A DNA stretch of 64,000 nt. Source: JBKBKC01 sp046294265 (GTDB lineage: Bacteria > Pseudomonadota > Alphaproteobacteria > Rhodobacterales > Rhodobacteraceae). The DNA lies in contig JBKBKC010000003.1 of NCBI GenBank assembly GCA_046294265.1, positions 186,001 through 250,000 of the forward strand, in the 5' to 3' direction. The translations under genes were made by a program, and so were the position numbers. Positions 50,528 through 59,621 of this stretch are shown piece after piece; within the stretch, counting starts at the first letter, position 1, and the number at the start of each line of letters is the position of its first letter. The notes under the pieces were generated by a model that did not search any database, was not told where the DNA came from, and worked only from the letters and a program-made list of their open reading frames with translations.

Positions 50528-51255
50528 CCCGCATCCCCCCCGCCGACTGGTGGCGCATCCGCCCCATGGACGACGGCGTGACGATGATCGACGAGCCGCA
50601 TATCCGCGAATTCTATCGCTGCAACGTCTGGCATGTGCGGGGGCGCGACCGGGACATGCTGGTGGACAGCGGCATGGGCGTGGTCAGCTTGCGCCACTGG
50701 GTCCCGCTGGTCACCGAGCGCCCGCTGGAGGCCGTGGCCAGCCACACTCATTTCGACCATATCGGCTGCCACCACGAATTCCCCTGCCGGTCCTGCCACG
50801 GGGCCGAGGCGCATCTGCTGCGCGCGCCCACCCGCGCCAACACATTCGCCGACAGATACGTGACCGACGACATCTTCACCGCCCTGCCGCCCGACCCCTA
50901 CCGCTCGGCCACCTATACCGTCGCCCCCGCCCCCGCCACGCGCCTCTTGTGGGACCATGACGTGATCGACCTCGGCGACAGGCATTTCGAGGTGATCCAC
51001 ACCCCCGGCCATTCCCCCGGCGGAATCGCGCTGTGGGAGGCCGCGACGGGCACCCTGATCTCGGGCGACATCATCTATGACGGCGCGCTGATCGAGGGCA
51101 CCAGCGCCTTGGAACAAAGGCAATACGAGGCCTCCATGCGCAGGCTGGCGGCCCTGCCGGTGCGCGTCGTGCATGGTGGCCATTTCCCCAGCTTTTCGGG
51201 CGAAAGGCTGCGCGCCATGGTGCGCGACTGGTTCGCGGGACGCGAGGGGCGCTAA
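50524..51255 (+). CDS. MBL-fold metallo-hydrolase
   Basis: Metallo-beta-lactamase fold protein of 243 residues with the metal motif HTHFDHIG, GHSPGG and late HGGH. A CHHEFPCRSCHG cysteine-rich segment after the metal motif is unusual. Substrate unknown; as last gene of the operon it may process the product of the guanidino-hydrolase. Confidence 0.87.
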   Translation: MTRIPPADWWRIRPMDDGVTMIDEPHIREFYRCNVWHVRGRDRDMLVDSGMGVVSLRHWVPLVTERPLEAVASHTHFDHIGCHHEFPCRSCHGAEAHLLRAPTRANTFADRYVTDDIFTALPPDPYRSATYTVAPAPATRLLWDHDVIDLGDRHFEVIHTPGHSPGGIALWEAATGTLISGDIIYDGALIEGTSALEQRQYEASMRRLAALPVRVVHGGHFPSFSGERLRAMVRDWFAGREGR

Positions 51256-51263
51256 GGCCCGCG

Positions 51264-53129
51264 TCAGGGCGCGGGGCAGGCCTGGGACAATGGCAGGGCG
51301 GACGGCGCCGCCTGCACGGCCTCCGCGCCCGGCTGCGGCGCGGCGAACATCCCGCCCCGCTGCCGCCCCGACAGCACCACCACCACTGCCGGGGCCAGCA
51401 GCAGCGGTCCCACCACCGGCACCAGCCAGGCCAGCACCTCCGGGGCCCAGACCGCCCCCGCCGCCGCCATCCCCGCCCCGGCCAGCACGACGGCGCGCGT
51501 GGCCCCCCAGGCCTCGTCCCAGCCGACGCAACCGCCGCGCCGGTCCTGTGGCGGCCAGCCCGCATCGCGACCGCACAGCACCTGCGCCACCGCACGCACC
51601 TGCAACAGCATCAGCACCGGCGCGATCAGGGCGGACAGGGCAATCTCGGCCAGCGTGCCCCGCAGCACCGCCCACCCGCCGCCAAACCCCGCCGCCCGCC
51701 CCGTAGCCACCGCTTCGGCCGCGATCAGCAGGCGCGGCAGGACCAGCAGCGCAAGGATGCCGCCGCCCAGCACCAGCGCCTCGGCCGTCACGCCCCCCCC
51801 CGTCACGCCCCCCCCCGTCACGCCCCCCCCCGTCACGCCCCCCCCCGTCACGTCCAGTCCGGGCGCGCCCGGAACTGTCACGGCCAGCCAGACCAGCCAA
51901 AGCACCGGCGCCAGATAGGCCATGATCCCCTGCGCCAGGACAAAGCGGCTCCAGCGCGCCAGGCCGGGTGCGGCGATCACCCCCAGATGCTGCAGGTTGC
52001 CCTGGCACCAGCGCCGGTCGCGACGGGCATGGTCGATCAGCGTCTCGGGCGCCTCTTCCCAGGACCCCTCCAGATCGGGGTCCAGACGCACCCGCCATCC
52101 GGCCCGCACCAGCAGGGCGGCCTCGAGCGTGTCATGCGACAGGATCGCGCCGCCAAAGGGCGGGCGGCCGGGCAGGGTCGGCAACCCGCAGGCGGCGGCG
52201 AAGGCGGGGATGCGGATCATCGCGTTGTGGCCCCAATAGGCCCCCGCAGGCCCCTGCAGCGCCGCCAGCCCCCGCGCCAGCACGGGGCCCTGCAGCCCCT
52301 GCGCGAACTGCATCGCCCGCCCGAACCGTGACCGCGCGCCACTGATGCGCGGCAGCGTCTGCACCAGCCCCAGCCCCGGATCGGCCGCGATCCGCCGCGC
52401 CATGGCAAGGATCGTCCGCCCCTCCATCCGGCTGTCGGCATCCAGGACCAGCGCCGCGTCCCAGGCCGCGCCCGATCCTTGCAGGAAATCCCGGATGTTG
52501 CCCGCCTTGCGCCCCGTGTTGTCCGCGCGGTGGCGATAGAAGACATGGCCCACGCCGGGAACCCCGTGCCGCACCAGCCGCCGCTCGTGATCCGCGATGC
52601 CGGGGTCGCGGCTGTCCGACAGGATGGCGATGTCAAACCGCTGCCCCTGCCCGGTGGCTGCCAGCGATGCGGCGGTGGCGCGCAGGCGGGCAAAGGTGGG
52701 GCCCGGATCCTCGTCACAGATCGGCACGATGACGACGACCCGCAGGCACAGCGCGCCCGCATCCTCGGGCGGGACGCGCGGGCGCGCCGCCAACCCCACC
52801 AGAACCAGACCCGCGCACCATGCCAGCCACCAGACCGCCACCAGCACCAGCCCCGCGCGCAGCAGGTCCAGCGCCCCGATCCCGTCCGCCCCCCCGATCC
52901 GCAGTGTGGTGGCCGCGGCCAGCACCGCCACCGCCACGCTGCCCGCCACCGCCAGCACCCGCCACGCCCGCGTGCCCGCATCCGCCCGCAAGGCCGGGTG
53001 GCACAGGGCGCACGCCGCCTCGCCCCGCAGGGGCTGATCGGGCATGGGCAGGGGGGCCCGGGGCGGCGTAAACGGGTCATCCCCCGCCGGGGCAAGGTCG
53101 AACTGCGCGGGATCGGGCCTGTCCATCAT
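51264..53129 (-). CDS. opgH: Glucans biosynthesis glucosyltransferase OpgH
   Basis: Inner-membrane glucosyltransferase of 621 residues that makes osmoregulated periplasmic glucan backbones. GT2 motifs are visible: IPICDEDP, LDADSRMEG, and the Q/RxxRW-like RRDRRWCQGN. Several helices surround the catalytic domain. A 20-residue insert of four VTGGG units at about residues 429-448 lies in a loop between helices. The ATG at 53129 overlaps the opgG stop. Confidence 0.93.
   Translation of the reverse strand: MMDRPDPAQFDLAPAGDDPFTPPRAPLPMPDQPLRGEAACALCHPALRADAGTRAWRVLAVAGSVAVAVLAAATTLRIGGADGIGALDLLRAGLVLVAVWWLAWCAGLVLVGLAARPRVPPEDAGALCLRVVVIVPICDEDPGPTFARLRATAASLAATGQGQRFDIAILSDSRDPGIADHERRLVRHGVPGVGHVFYRHRADNTGRKAGNIRDFLQGSGAAWDAALVLDADSRMEGRTILAMARRIAADPGLGLVQTLPRISGARSRFGRAMQFAQGLQGPVLARGLAALQGPAGAYWGHNAMIRIPAFAAACGLPTLPGRPPFGGAILSHDTLEAALLVRAGWRVRLDPDLEGSWEEAPETLIDHARRDRRWCQGNLQHLGVIAAPGLARWSRFVLAQGIMAYLAPVLWLVWLAVTVPGAPGLDVTGGGVTGGGVTGGGVTGGGVTAEALVLGGGILALLVLPRLLIAAEAVATGRAAGFGGGWAVLRGTLAEIALSALIAPVLMLLQVRAVAQVLCGRDAGWPPQDRRGGCVGWDEAWGATRAVVLAGAGMAAAGAVWAPEVLAWLVPVVGPLLLAPAVVVVLSGRQRGGMFAAPQPGAEAVQAAPSALPLSQACPAP
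51786..51845. repeat. Four 15-base tandem repeats with C8 runs inside opgH
   Basis: Four perfect copies of CGTCACGCCCCCCCC, with a further partial copy. Read on the minus strand they encode VTGGG four times. Each unit has a run of eight C, so slippage could change copy number in frame or shift the frame. Confidence 0.85.
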
Positions 53130-54709
53130 CCCGCCGCATCCCATTGATAAAGCCAGGTTTCCGACAGCCTGCGCCCGCCCCCCGCCAGATGCGCCGTCAT
53201 CTCGACCACCGCACCCGGGGCCGCCCGCACATCCAGCACCAGCCGCCAGCCCCCGCCCTCGGGCAGCGGCGTCAGCACCTGCCCCTGCACCTCGCCCCCC
53301 GCGCAGGTGACCACGGCGCGCGGGGCGCCCGCGGCCGGATCAACCCCCTCGAAATCCACCACAAACTTGCGCAGGCCCGGTGAGGGCATCACCCCCGACA
53401 CCCCGCCTTGCCCCGCCCGCGTCGCCGCCACCCGCGCCAGCCCGCCCTCGGCCCCCTCGTCAAGATCGCCCCAGCGCAGCCGCCAGCCATAGTCCCGCGC
53501 CTCGCCGGCCGCCACCCGCCCGTCACCGGGCACGAAGAAGGCCACGATGTTGTCCTCGGCCTCCAGCGCCGTGGGCAGCTCCACCAGCCGCACCATCCCC
53601 GGCCCCCAGTCGCCCAGGGGCTCCACATCCACCGAGGGGCGGCGGTGATAGCGCGCCTCGGCATCCTGATAGCTGGCAAAGTCGCGGTCGCGCTGGTGCA
53701 GGCCGAACCGCGCGACCGGATCGGCGAAATAGGAACTCGCCACCCGCGCCGGATTGTTCAGCGGCCGCCACAGCGGGGTGCCGTCGCGCCGCAGCATCGC
53801 CAGCCCCTCGCTGTCATGCACGCGGGGGCGGAAATCGTCGAACGCCGCGCGGTTCTTCGCGTCATACAGGAACATCGAGGTCAAGGGCGCGATGCCAAGC
53901 TCCTCCACATCCGCGCGAAAGAACAGCCGCGCGGTCACGTCGATCAGGGTCGTCCGCCCGGGGCGCAGGTCGAAGGCATAGGCCCCCGTCACGCTAGGCC
54001 CCTCCAGCGCGGCAAGAACCGTCAGCGACCGGTCCCCCGGCGCGGGGCGGCGAAAGTAGAAATCGGTAAAGCGCGGAAACTCCTCGGGCCTGCCCACGGC
54101 GGTGTTGATCGCCAGTCCCCGCGCGCTCAGCCCATAGGCGCTGCCCGCCCCCAGCGCGCGGAAATAGCTGGCCCCCAGAAAGGCCGCCAGCTCATCCCGC
54201 ACGCCCGCCCGGTTCAAGGGCCAGAGCAGGCGAAACCCCGCCACGCCCGGCAGGTCGGGGGGCAGATCGGCGGGCAGGTCGGCGGGCAGGCCACCGGTGC
54301 CGAGGGGCGCCCCCTCGAAATCCGCCGCCGAGAACGCCATCGCGCGCGGCGCCCCCTCGGATATGTCCCACAACCGCACCGGATCGCCGAACAGCCAGCC
54401 GGGATGGAACGCCTGCAGGCCAAAGCCCCCGGCAGCTGGCCCCACCTGCCACCGCGTCCGATCGCCCCTGAACCGGATGCGCCGCCAGTCATCATAGCCA
54501 AGCTCAGCCCCCCACCCGCCTGCCGCTGGCAGTGGCGGCTGGCGCGCCAGTTGCCGCATCCGCGCTGCCAGGGCGTCAAGGTCGAACCGCCTGCCGTCCC
54601 CTGCCGACCGGCCCGGCAGCACGGCCACCACTGCGGCCGCCGCCGCAGTCAGCAGCGTCGCGCGGCGTGTCGGCGGGGGAAAGGGCCTGTATCTGTCCAC
54701 ATCCCGCAT
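53126..54709 (-). CDS. opgG: Glucans biosynthesis protein OpgG/OpgD
   Basis: Periplasmic protein of 527 residues for glucan synthesis or branching. N-terminal TRRATLLTAAAAAVVAV looks like a Tat-type signal. Family blocks such as YDDWRRIRFR, FYFRRPAPGDRSL and MFLYDAKNRAAFDDFRPRVHDSEGL are present. Translationally coupled to opgH. Its exact subtype (G or D) is not resolved. Confidence 0.92.
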   Translation of the reverse strand: MRDVDRYRPFPPPTRRATLLTAAAAAVVAVLPGRSAGDGRRFDLDALAARMRQLARQPPLPAAGGWGAELGYDDWRRIRFRGDRTRWQVGPAAGGFGLQAFHPGWLFGDPVRLWDISEGAPRAMAFSAADFEGAPLGTGGLPADLPADLPPDLPGVAGFRLLWPLNRAGVRDELAAFLGASYFRALGAGSAYGLSARGLAINTAVGRPEEFPRFTDFYFRRPAPGDRSLTVLAALEGPSVTGAYAFDLRPGRTTLIDVTARLFFRADVEELGIAPLTSMFLYDAKNRAAFDDFRPRVHDSEGLAMLRRDGTPLWRPLNNPARVASSYFADPVARFGLHQRDRDFASYQDAEARYHRRPSVDVEPLGDWGPGMVRLVELPTALEAEDNIVAFFVPGDGRVAAGEARDYGWRLRWGDLDEGAEGGLARVAATRAGQGGVSGVMPSPGLRKFVVDFEGVDPAAGAPRAVVTCAGGEVQGQVLTPLPEGGGWRLVLDVRAAPGAVVEMTAHLAGGGRRLSETWLYQWDAAG

Positions 54710-54827
54710 CCTAGGAGACTTGGCGCGCGGTTCCACCCAACATTGACGCGAGGTCTGCCATCCGGCCCCCGCTTGCCGAACCTGCCTGCCACCCCACCTG
54801 ACAGGTGTGCGCCACAGGAGATCGCAG

Positions 54828-55559
54828 ATGCCCGCCCCCATCCTCACCTGCGCCACCTGGAACATCCACCGCACAAAAGGGGCGGATGGCCGCCACGATC
54901 CCGCGCGGGTGGTCAGGGTGCTGTCCACCGAGCCGGGCTTTGCCGGGCTCGACGTGCTGGCGCTGCAAGAGGCGGATGCCGATTGCCCGCCCCACAACGG
55001 GCTCCTCGACCTCGCGGCGGTCGAGGCGGCCACCGGCCTGACCCATGCGCAGTCCGACCCTGCCCTGCGCTGGGGGGCCGTGAGCCATGGCTTTCTCGGG
55101 GCGGTGGTGTTCCTGCGGCCCGGCATCGCGGTGACCCATGCCGATGTGATCGACCTGCCGGGCCATTGCCACCGGGGCGCGGTGGCGATGGAGCTTGCCC
55201 TGCCGGGGGGGCCCTTGTGCATCCTGACCACCCATCTGTCGCTGGGCCAGCCGCTGCGCATCGTGCAGATGCGCATCCTCGGCCAGTATCTGGCGCGGCG
55301 CGCGGCGATGCCGTCCGTGCTGATCGGCGACCTGAACGAATGGCGGCCCTGGGGCGGCCTCGCGCTGTCGCGTCTGGTGGCGGGGCGGCGCTGGCACGGC
55401 CCCGCGCGCGCCACCTTTCCTGCGGCGCGCCCCGTCCTGCCGCTGGACCGAATCCTTGCCCACGGGGCGCGGGTGGCGGCTGTCGAGGTCTTGCGCAGCC
55501 CCGCCATCCGCGCCGCCTCGGACCACCTCGCGCTGCGCGGGCAGATCGTCGCAGGCTGA
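54828..55559 (+). CDS. Endonuclease/exonuclease/phosphatase family protein
   Basis: EEP-fold enzyme of 243 residues (CATWNIHRTKG, LALQEADAD, LTTHLSLG, LIGDLNEWRPWG, ASDHLAL). These are the metal and catalytic residues of the superfamily. It could be a phosphodiesterase for lipids or sugars, given nearby envelope genes, but the substrate is unknown. AGGAGA precedes the ATG. Confidence 0.87.
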   Translation: MPAPILTCATWNIHRTKGADGRHDPARVVRVLSTEPGFAGLDVLALQEADADCPPHNGLLDLAAVEAATGLTHAQSDPALRWGAVSHGFLGAVVFLRPGIAVTHADVIDLPGHCHRGAVAMELALPGGPLCILTTHLSLGQPLRIVQMRILGQYLARRAAMPSVLIGDLNEWRPWGGLALSRLVAGRRWHGPARATFPAARPVLPLDRILAHGARVAAVEVLRSPAIRAASDHLALRGQIVAG

Positions 55560-55565
55560 GCGCGA

Positions 55566-56114
55566 TCAGCGCGGCCACATGCGGGCAAACACCCCGTCGC
55601 GCCGCACCACCCCGTGCCAGACCGCAGCCCCCACATGCGCGAGGATCAGCGCCACCAGCGGCAGGCGCGCATAGGCATGGACCGCCTTGGCCGAGGCCGC
55701 GAGCGCGTCCGACCTCGGCACCAGACGCGGGATCCCCAGCGCGTCCAGCCCCTCCAGCGGAAAGCCCCCGGCGGCCACCCGCACATAGCCCGACACCGCC
55801 ATCACAAAGACCAGCAGATACAACGCCGCATGGGTTGCCCCCGCGATCCGCCGTTGCATCGCAGGAAGGGCGGCGGGCAGGGGCGGCGGCGGGTTGGCCA
55901 AACGATATGCCAGCCGCACCACCATCAGCATCAGGATCACCACGCCCAGATTCTTGTGAAACACGAACATCGCGTTCTGCACCGGACGGGGCCAGCCCGG
56001 CTCGACCATCAGGGCACCCACGGGGATCGTCGCCAGAACCGCCAGCGCCACGAGCCAGTGCAGCGCCCGCGCGGGGCGTTTGTAGGCGGTCGCAGGGATG
56101 GCGATCGGGTGCAT
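55566..56114 (-). CDS. Cytochrome b561
   Basis: Four-helix b-type cytochrome of 182 residues. Candidate haem histidines are H19, H53, H95 and H146/H160 in the helices. It probably passes electrons between quinone and a periplasmic partner. AGGA precedes the ATG at 56114. Confidence 0.88.
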   Translation of the reverse strand: MHPIAIPATAYKRPARALHWLVALAVLATIPVGALMVEPGWPRPVQNAMFVFHKNLGVVILMLMVVRLAYRLANPPPPLPAALPAMQRRIAGATHAALYLLVFVMAVSGYVRVAAGGFPLEGLDALGIPRLVPRSDALAASAKAVHAYARLPLVALILAHVGAAVWHGVVRRDGVFARMWPR

Positions 56115-56198
56115 CGTGGGGTGTCCTTTCGCGGCGTGAAACTCGGGGCGGGCCGGTGGCGTGACCCTAGCATCGCCAAAGCGTTTCTTGACAGTCGC

Positions 56199-57002
56199 AT
56201 GACAGCGGCGATGTATCTGCAGATGTCGCGTGCGGAACCTCACCACAACAGACCAGAGCGACCACCCCCTCCCGCGCCCGATGGCCCTTCGCGCGCGATC
56301 ATTGCGCTGTGGTTTCAGGCGGCGGCGATGTCCGCCGGTCTCGTTCTCCTCGGAACCATTATTTCCCCCCGGCAAATGGCGCCTGCGGTGGCCCCGGCGC
56401 TGTGCCTTCTTGTCGCAGCCGCCGTCGCGGCCCGCGCCCTGCCAGGGGCGCATCCCCATGCAGGGCTGGGGCCCGCCAATGCCGTGACGCTTCTGCGCGC
56501 GGCACTGGCGGCCCTTCTGGTGGCCCCGATCCTGATGCCCGGCGGTCTTGCCGGGCGCGATGCGCTGGCCTGGGGTCTGACACTGGCCACGGCGGGGGCG
56601 CTGGTTCTGGACGGGCTCGATGGCTGGCTGGCGCGGCGGTCGGGGCTGGCCTCGCCCTTTGGCGCGCGGTTCGACATGGAGGTGGACGCGGGTCTCGCGG
56701 CCCTTCTGTCGGTGCTGGCGCTGGCATCGGGCAAGGCGGGGGCCTGGGTCCTGCTTCTGGGGTTCATGCGCTATGGCTTTGTTGCCGCCGCGATGGTCTG
56801 GCCCTGGCTGCTGGCGCCCCTGCCCGGGCGGCACGGGCGAAAGACCGTCTGCGTGATCCAGATCGCCACCCTGACCGCGCTGATGGCCCCGCCGGTCGTG
56901 CCACCGCTGTCGGGCTGGGCGGTGGGGCTCGCGCTGGCGCTGCTGGTCTGGTCCTTTGCCGTCGATGTGCTGTGGCTGCGGGCAAGGAGGGTGCGGGCGT
57001 GA
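56199..57002 (+). CDS. CDP-alcohol phosphatidyltransferase
   Basis: Membrane enzyme of up to 267 residues. The signature LDGLDGWLARRSGLASPFGA, then RFDMEVDAG matches DGxxARx8GxxxDxxxD. It should transfer a phosphatidyl group to an alcohol; the acceptor is unknown. Start may be 56199 or the in-frame ATG at 56223. The next gene overlaps its stop, suggesting one operon with the sulfatase and flippase. Confidence 0.87.
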   Translation: MTAAMYLQMSRAEPHHNRPERPPPPAPDGPSRAIIALWFQAAAMSAGLVLLGTIISPRQMAPAVAPALCLLVAAAVAARALPGAHPHAGLGPANAVTLLRAALAALLVAPILMPGGLAGRDALAWGLTLATAGALVLDGLDGWLARRSGLASPFGARFDMEVDAGLAALLSVLALASGKAGAWVLLLGFMRYGFVAAAMVWPWLLAPLPGRHGRKTVCVIQIATLTALMAPPVVPPLSGWAVGLALALLVWSFAVDVLWLRARRVRA

Positions 57003-58669
57003 CCGGGGCGGCGGTGGCAAGGGCAGCGGTCGGGCAGGGGTTGCGGCTGGCGGGCGCGGCGCTGGTGCTCCATCTGGTGCTGATCCTGCCCAACCACCCC
57101 GGCGCGATGACCCCGGGCGCGCTGATCCTGTTTCCGCTGGAACTGCCGGTGATCCTGCTTGTGCTGATGGCCGTGCCGTGCGGGCGGGCGCAGGCCCTGC
57201 TGCGGGGGGGGCTGGCCGCCTTCTTGCTGCTGCTGACGGTGCAGAAACTGGGCGACGCGGCGATGTTCACGGCCTTCAACCGGGGGTTCAACCTGATGGT
57301 CGATCTGCCGCTGGCGGTGGCGGGCTGGCGGCTGGGGTCAGGGGCGGTGGGCATACCTTTGGCCACGCTGGCGGTGGTGGCGGGGCTGGCGGCACTGTCC
57401 GGGGCGGGCTGGCTGATCGGCTGGGCCCTGGCGGTCTGGGGCCGGGTCGCACCGCGCCCCGCGCTGCGCCGCACGGTGGCGCTGGGCGCGGGCCTCGCCG
57501 CGATGCTGGCACTGGCCGAGATCGGGCAGGCCATGCGCGCCTGGGCGCTGCCTGCCACCCCGCCGGGGGCCGCCTTCACCGCCCGCGTCGCGGTTGAGCG
57601 TGTGGGCCTGTACCGCCGCACCCTTGCCGACCTTGCCGACTTCCGCCACGCCGCCGCGACCGATCCGCTGGCGGATCGCGCGGGCCTGATGGACCTGCTC
57701 GCGGGCCGCGACGTGCTGGTGATCTTTGTCGAAAGCTATGGCCGCGCCAGCCTGGACAACCCGCTCTATGCCCCCACCCACCGCGCCACGCTGGCCCAGG
57801 CCGGGGCCGACCTGGCCGCGGCCGGGCTGGAGACGCGCAGCGGTTTCCTGCGCTCCCCCATCGCGGGGGGGCAAAGCTGGCTCGCGCATGCCACCTTTGC
57901 CGCGGGCCTTGGCGTGGGCAACCAGACCCGCCACGGCGCCCTTATGGCCAGCGACCGGCTGACGCTGTGGCAGATCGCAAGGGATGCGGGCTATCACACC
58001 CTCGCGGTGATGCCTGCGATCACCCTGCCCTGGCCGGAATGCGCGCGGCTGGGGTTCGACACGCTGCTGGACCGCGACGCGATGGGTTATGCGGGCCGTC
58101 CCTTCAACTGGGTCACCATGCCCGACCAGTTCACCCTCGCGCGGTTCCGCGACCGGCTGCCGCCTGCTGCTCCGCGCCCGATCTTTGCCCAGATCGCGCT
58201 GATCTCGTCGCACGCCCCCTGGGTGCCGGTGCCGCAAATGATCCCCTGGGAAGAGGTCGGCGACGGCCGGGCCTTTGACGCCATGGCCGCGACGGGCGAT
58301 GCGCCCGAGGTCGTCTGGCGCGATCCCGACCGGGTGCGCGACCAGTATCGGCAGGCGCTGGACTATGCGCTGCAGGCGGTATTCGGCTTTGCGGCGCAAG
58401 AGGCCGCCCTGCGCGGGGCCGAGGCGCCGCTGCTGGTCGTGCTGGGCGACCATCCCGCCGCGGCCTTCGTGGCGCAGACCGGGGGCGACCACGTGCCGCT
58501 GCACCTGATCGGCCCGCCGGAGGCGCTGGCCCCCTTCGACAGTTGGGGCCTCGCTCCGGGCCTCCTGCCCGGCCCCGAGGCGCCGGTCTGGCCGATGGAG
58601 GAGTTCCGCGACCTGTTCGTGGCGGCCACCGCCAGCCCCCCGGCCCTTCAGGCAGGCAGGCTGCCATGA
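56999..58669 (+). CDS. Sulfatase-fold LTA-synthase-like (OpgB-like) membrane protein
   Basis: Protein of 556 residues: about five N-terminal helices (residues 1-180), then a periplasmic alkaline-phosphatase/sulfatase domain with FVESYGRASLDNP, SPIAGGQSW (possible Thr/Ser nucleophile region), ISSHAPWVP and LGDHPAAAF. The arrangement is that of phosphoglycerol or phosphoethanolamine transferases. Close to opgGH, it may decorate periplasmic glucans. GTG start at 56999 overlaps the previous stop. Confidence 0.82.
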   Translation: MTGAAVARAAVGQGLRLAGAALVLHLVLILPNHPGAMTPGALILFPLELPVILLVLMAVPCGRAQALLRGGLAAFLLLLTVQKLGDAAMFTAFNRGFNLMVDLPLAVAGWRLGSGAVGIPLATLAVVAGLAALSGAGWLIGWALAVWGRVAPRPALRRTVALGAGLAAMLALAEIGQAMRAWALPATPPGAAFTARVAVERVGLYRRTLADLADFRHAAATDPLADRAGLMDLLAGRDVLVIFVESYGRASLDNPLYAPTHRATLAQAGADLAAAGLETRSGFLRSPIAGGQSWLAHATFAAGLGVGNQTRHGALMASDRLTLWQIARDAGYHTLAVMPAITLPWPECARLGFDTLLDRDAMGYAGRPFNWVTMPDQFTLARFRDRLPPAAPRPIFAQIALISSHAPWVPVPQMIPWEEVGDGRAFDAMAATGDAPEVVWRDPDRVRDQYRQALDYALQAVFGFAAQEAALRGAEAPLLVVLGDHPAAAFVAQTGGDHVPLHLIGPPEALAPFDSWGLAPGLLPGPEAPVWPMEEFRDLFVAATASPPALQAGRLP

Positions 58670-59595
58670 GCGCGCGTCACGTCCTGCGGTGGGTTTTGGC
58701 GCTGGCGCTGCTGGCGGCGGTCTGGGTGTTCGCCGACGGGGCGGCGGCATGGGCGCGGCTGGCGGCCGCCGATCCGGTCTGGCTGTTGGCTGCCTTTCTC
58801 GCCCTGCATGCGCAGACACTGCTCTCGGCGCTGCGCTGGCGCGTCACCGCGCGGGGGCTGGGGCTGGGCCTGGCGCCGGGCCGGTCGATCCGCGAATATT
58901 ACATGGGCCAGATCGTCAACCAGATCCTGCCCGGCGGCATTCCGGGCGATGCCGCGCGCGCGCTGCGCCTTGCCGAAGGGGGCCGGCTCGGTCCCGCTGC
59001 CGCAAGCGTGGTGGTGGAGCGTCTGGCCGGTCAGATCGCCATGTTCGGCGCGCTGGCGGCGGGGCTGGGCGTGGCGCTGGTGCTGCCCGCCGCGCTGGAC
59101 TGGCCGCCTGGCTTGCGCCCTGTGCTGGGCCTGGGCCTTGGCGGGCTTGTGCTTTTGGCCGCCCTGGGCCTGATGCACCCCGGCCGCTGGGCGGCCACGG
59201 GGCGCGATGCGCTGCGGCGCGGACTGGCGGGGCCGGGCGTCCTGCGCGCGCATCTGGCGCTGGGGGGCGCGATTCTGGCGCTGAACCTCGCCGCCTTTGC
59301 CTTTGCCGCCCGCGCCACCGGCACCGCCCTGCCGCCGCTGGCAGTCCTGTCGCTGGTGCCGCTGATCCTGACGGCGATGCTGGTGCCTTTGTCCATCGGC
59401 GGTTGGGGCTGGCGCGAGGGGGCGGCGGCGATCCTGTTCCCGGTCGCCGGGGCCAGCGCCGCGGCGGGCCTTGCCGCCTCGGCGGCGTTCGGCGCACTGA
59501 TCCTCCTGGCCGCAGTGCCCGGCGTGTTCTTCCTGACCCGGCCGCACACGGAACCGTGTGCCCGGTTTGCCCCCACCCGCCCGCCTGCTACCTGA
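58666..59595 (+). CDS. Lysylphosphatidylglycerol synthase-like (UPF0104) membrane protein
   Basis: Integral membrane protein of 309 residues with seven or eight hydrophobic segments and the family block YYMGQIVNQILPGGIPGDAARALRL. It lacks the soluble aminoacyl-transferase domain of MprF, so it resembles a flippase-only form. ATGA overlap with the sulfatase gene. Confidence 0.85.
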   Translation: MSARHVLRWVLALALLAAVWVFADGAAAWARLAAADPVWLLAAFLALHAQTLLSALRWRVTARGLGLGLAPGRSIREYYMGQIVNQILPGGIPGDAARALRLAEGGRLGPAAASVVVERLAGQIAMFGALAAGLGVALVLPAALDWPPGLRPVLGLGLGGLVLLAALGLMHPGRWAATGRDALRRGLAGPGVLRAHLALGGAILALNLAAFAFAARATGTALPPLAVLSLVPLILTAMLVPLSIGGWGWREGAAAILFPVAGASAAAGLAASAAFGALILLAAVPGVFFLTRPHTEPCARFAPTRPPAT

Positions 59596-59621
59596 TGAAG
59601 GCTGATTCGGAGACCATTGCC

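Noticed and set aside
51786..51845. CRISPR-like array of short repeats.
   Set aside because: Units are 15 bases, directly adjacent and in frame inside opgH; there are no spacers.
53408..56164. A 918-codon open frame on the plus strand.
   Set aside because: It crosses opgG, the EEP gene and cytochrome b561 in wrong frames and has no domain.
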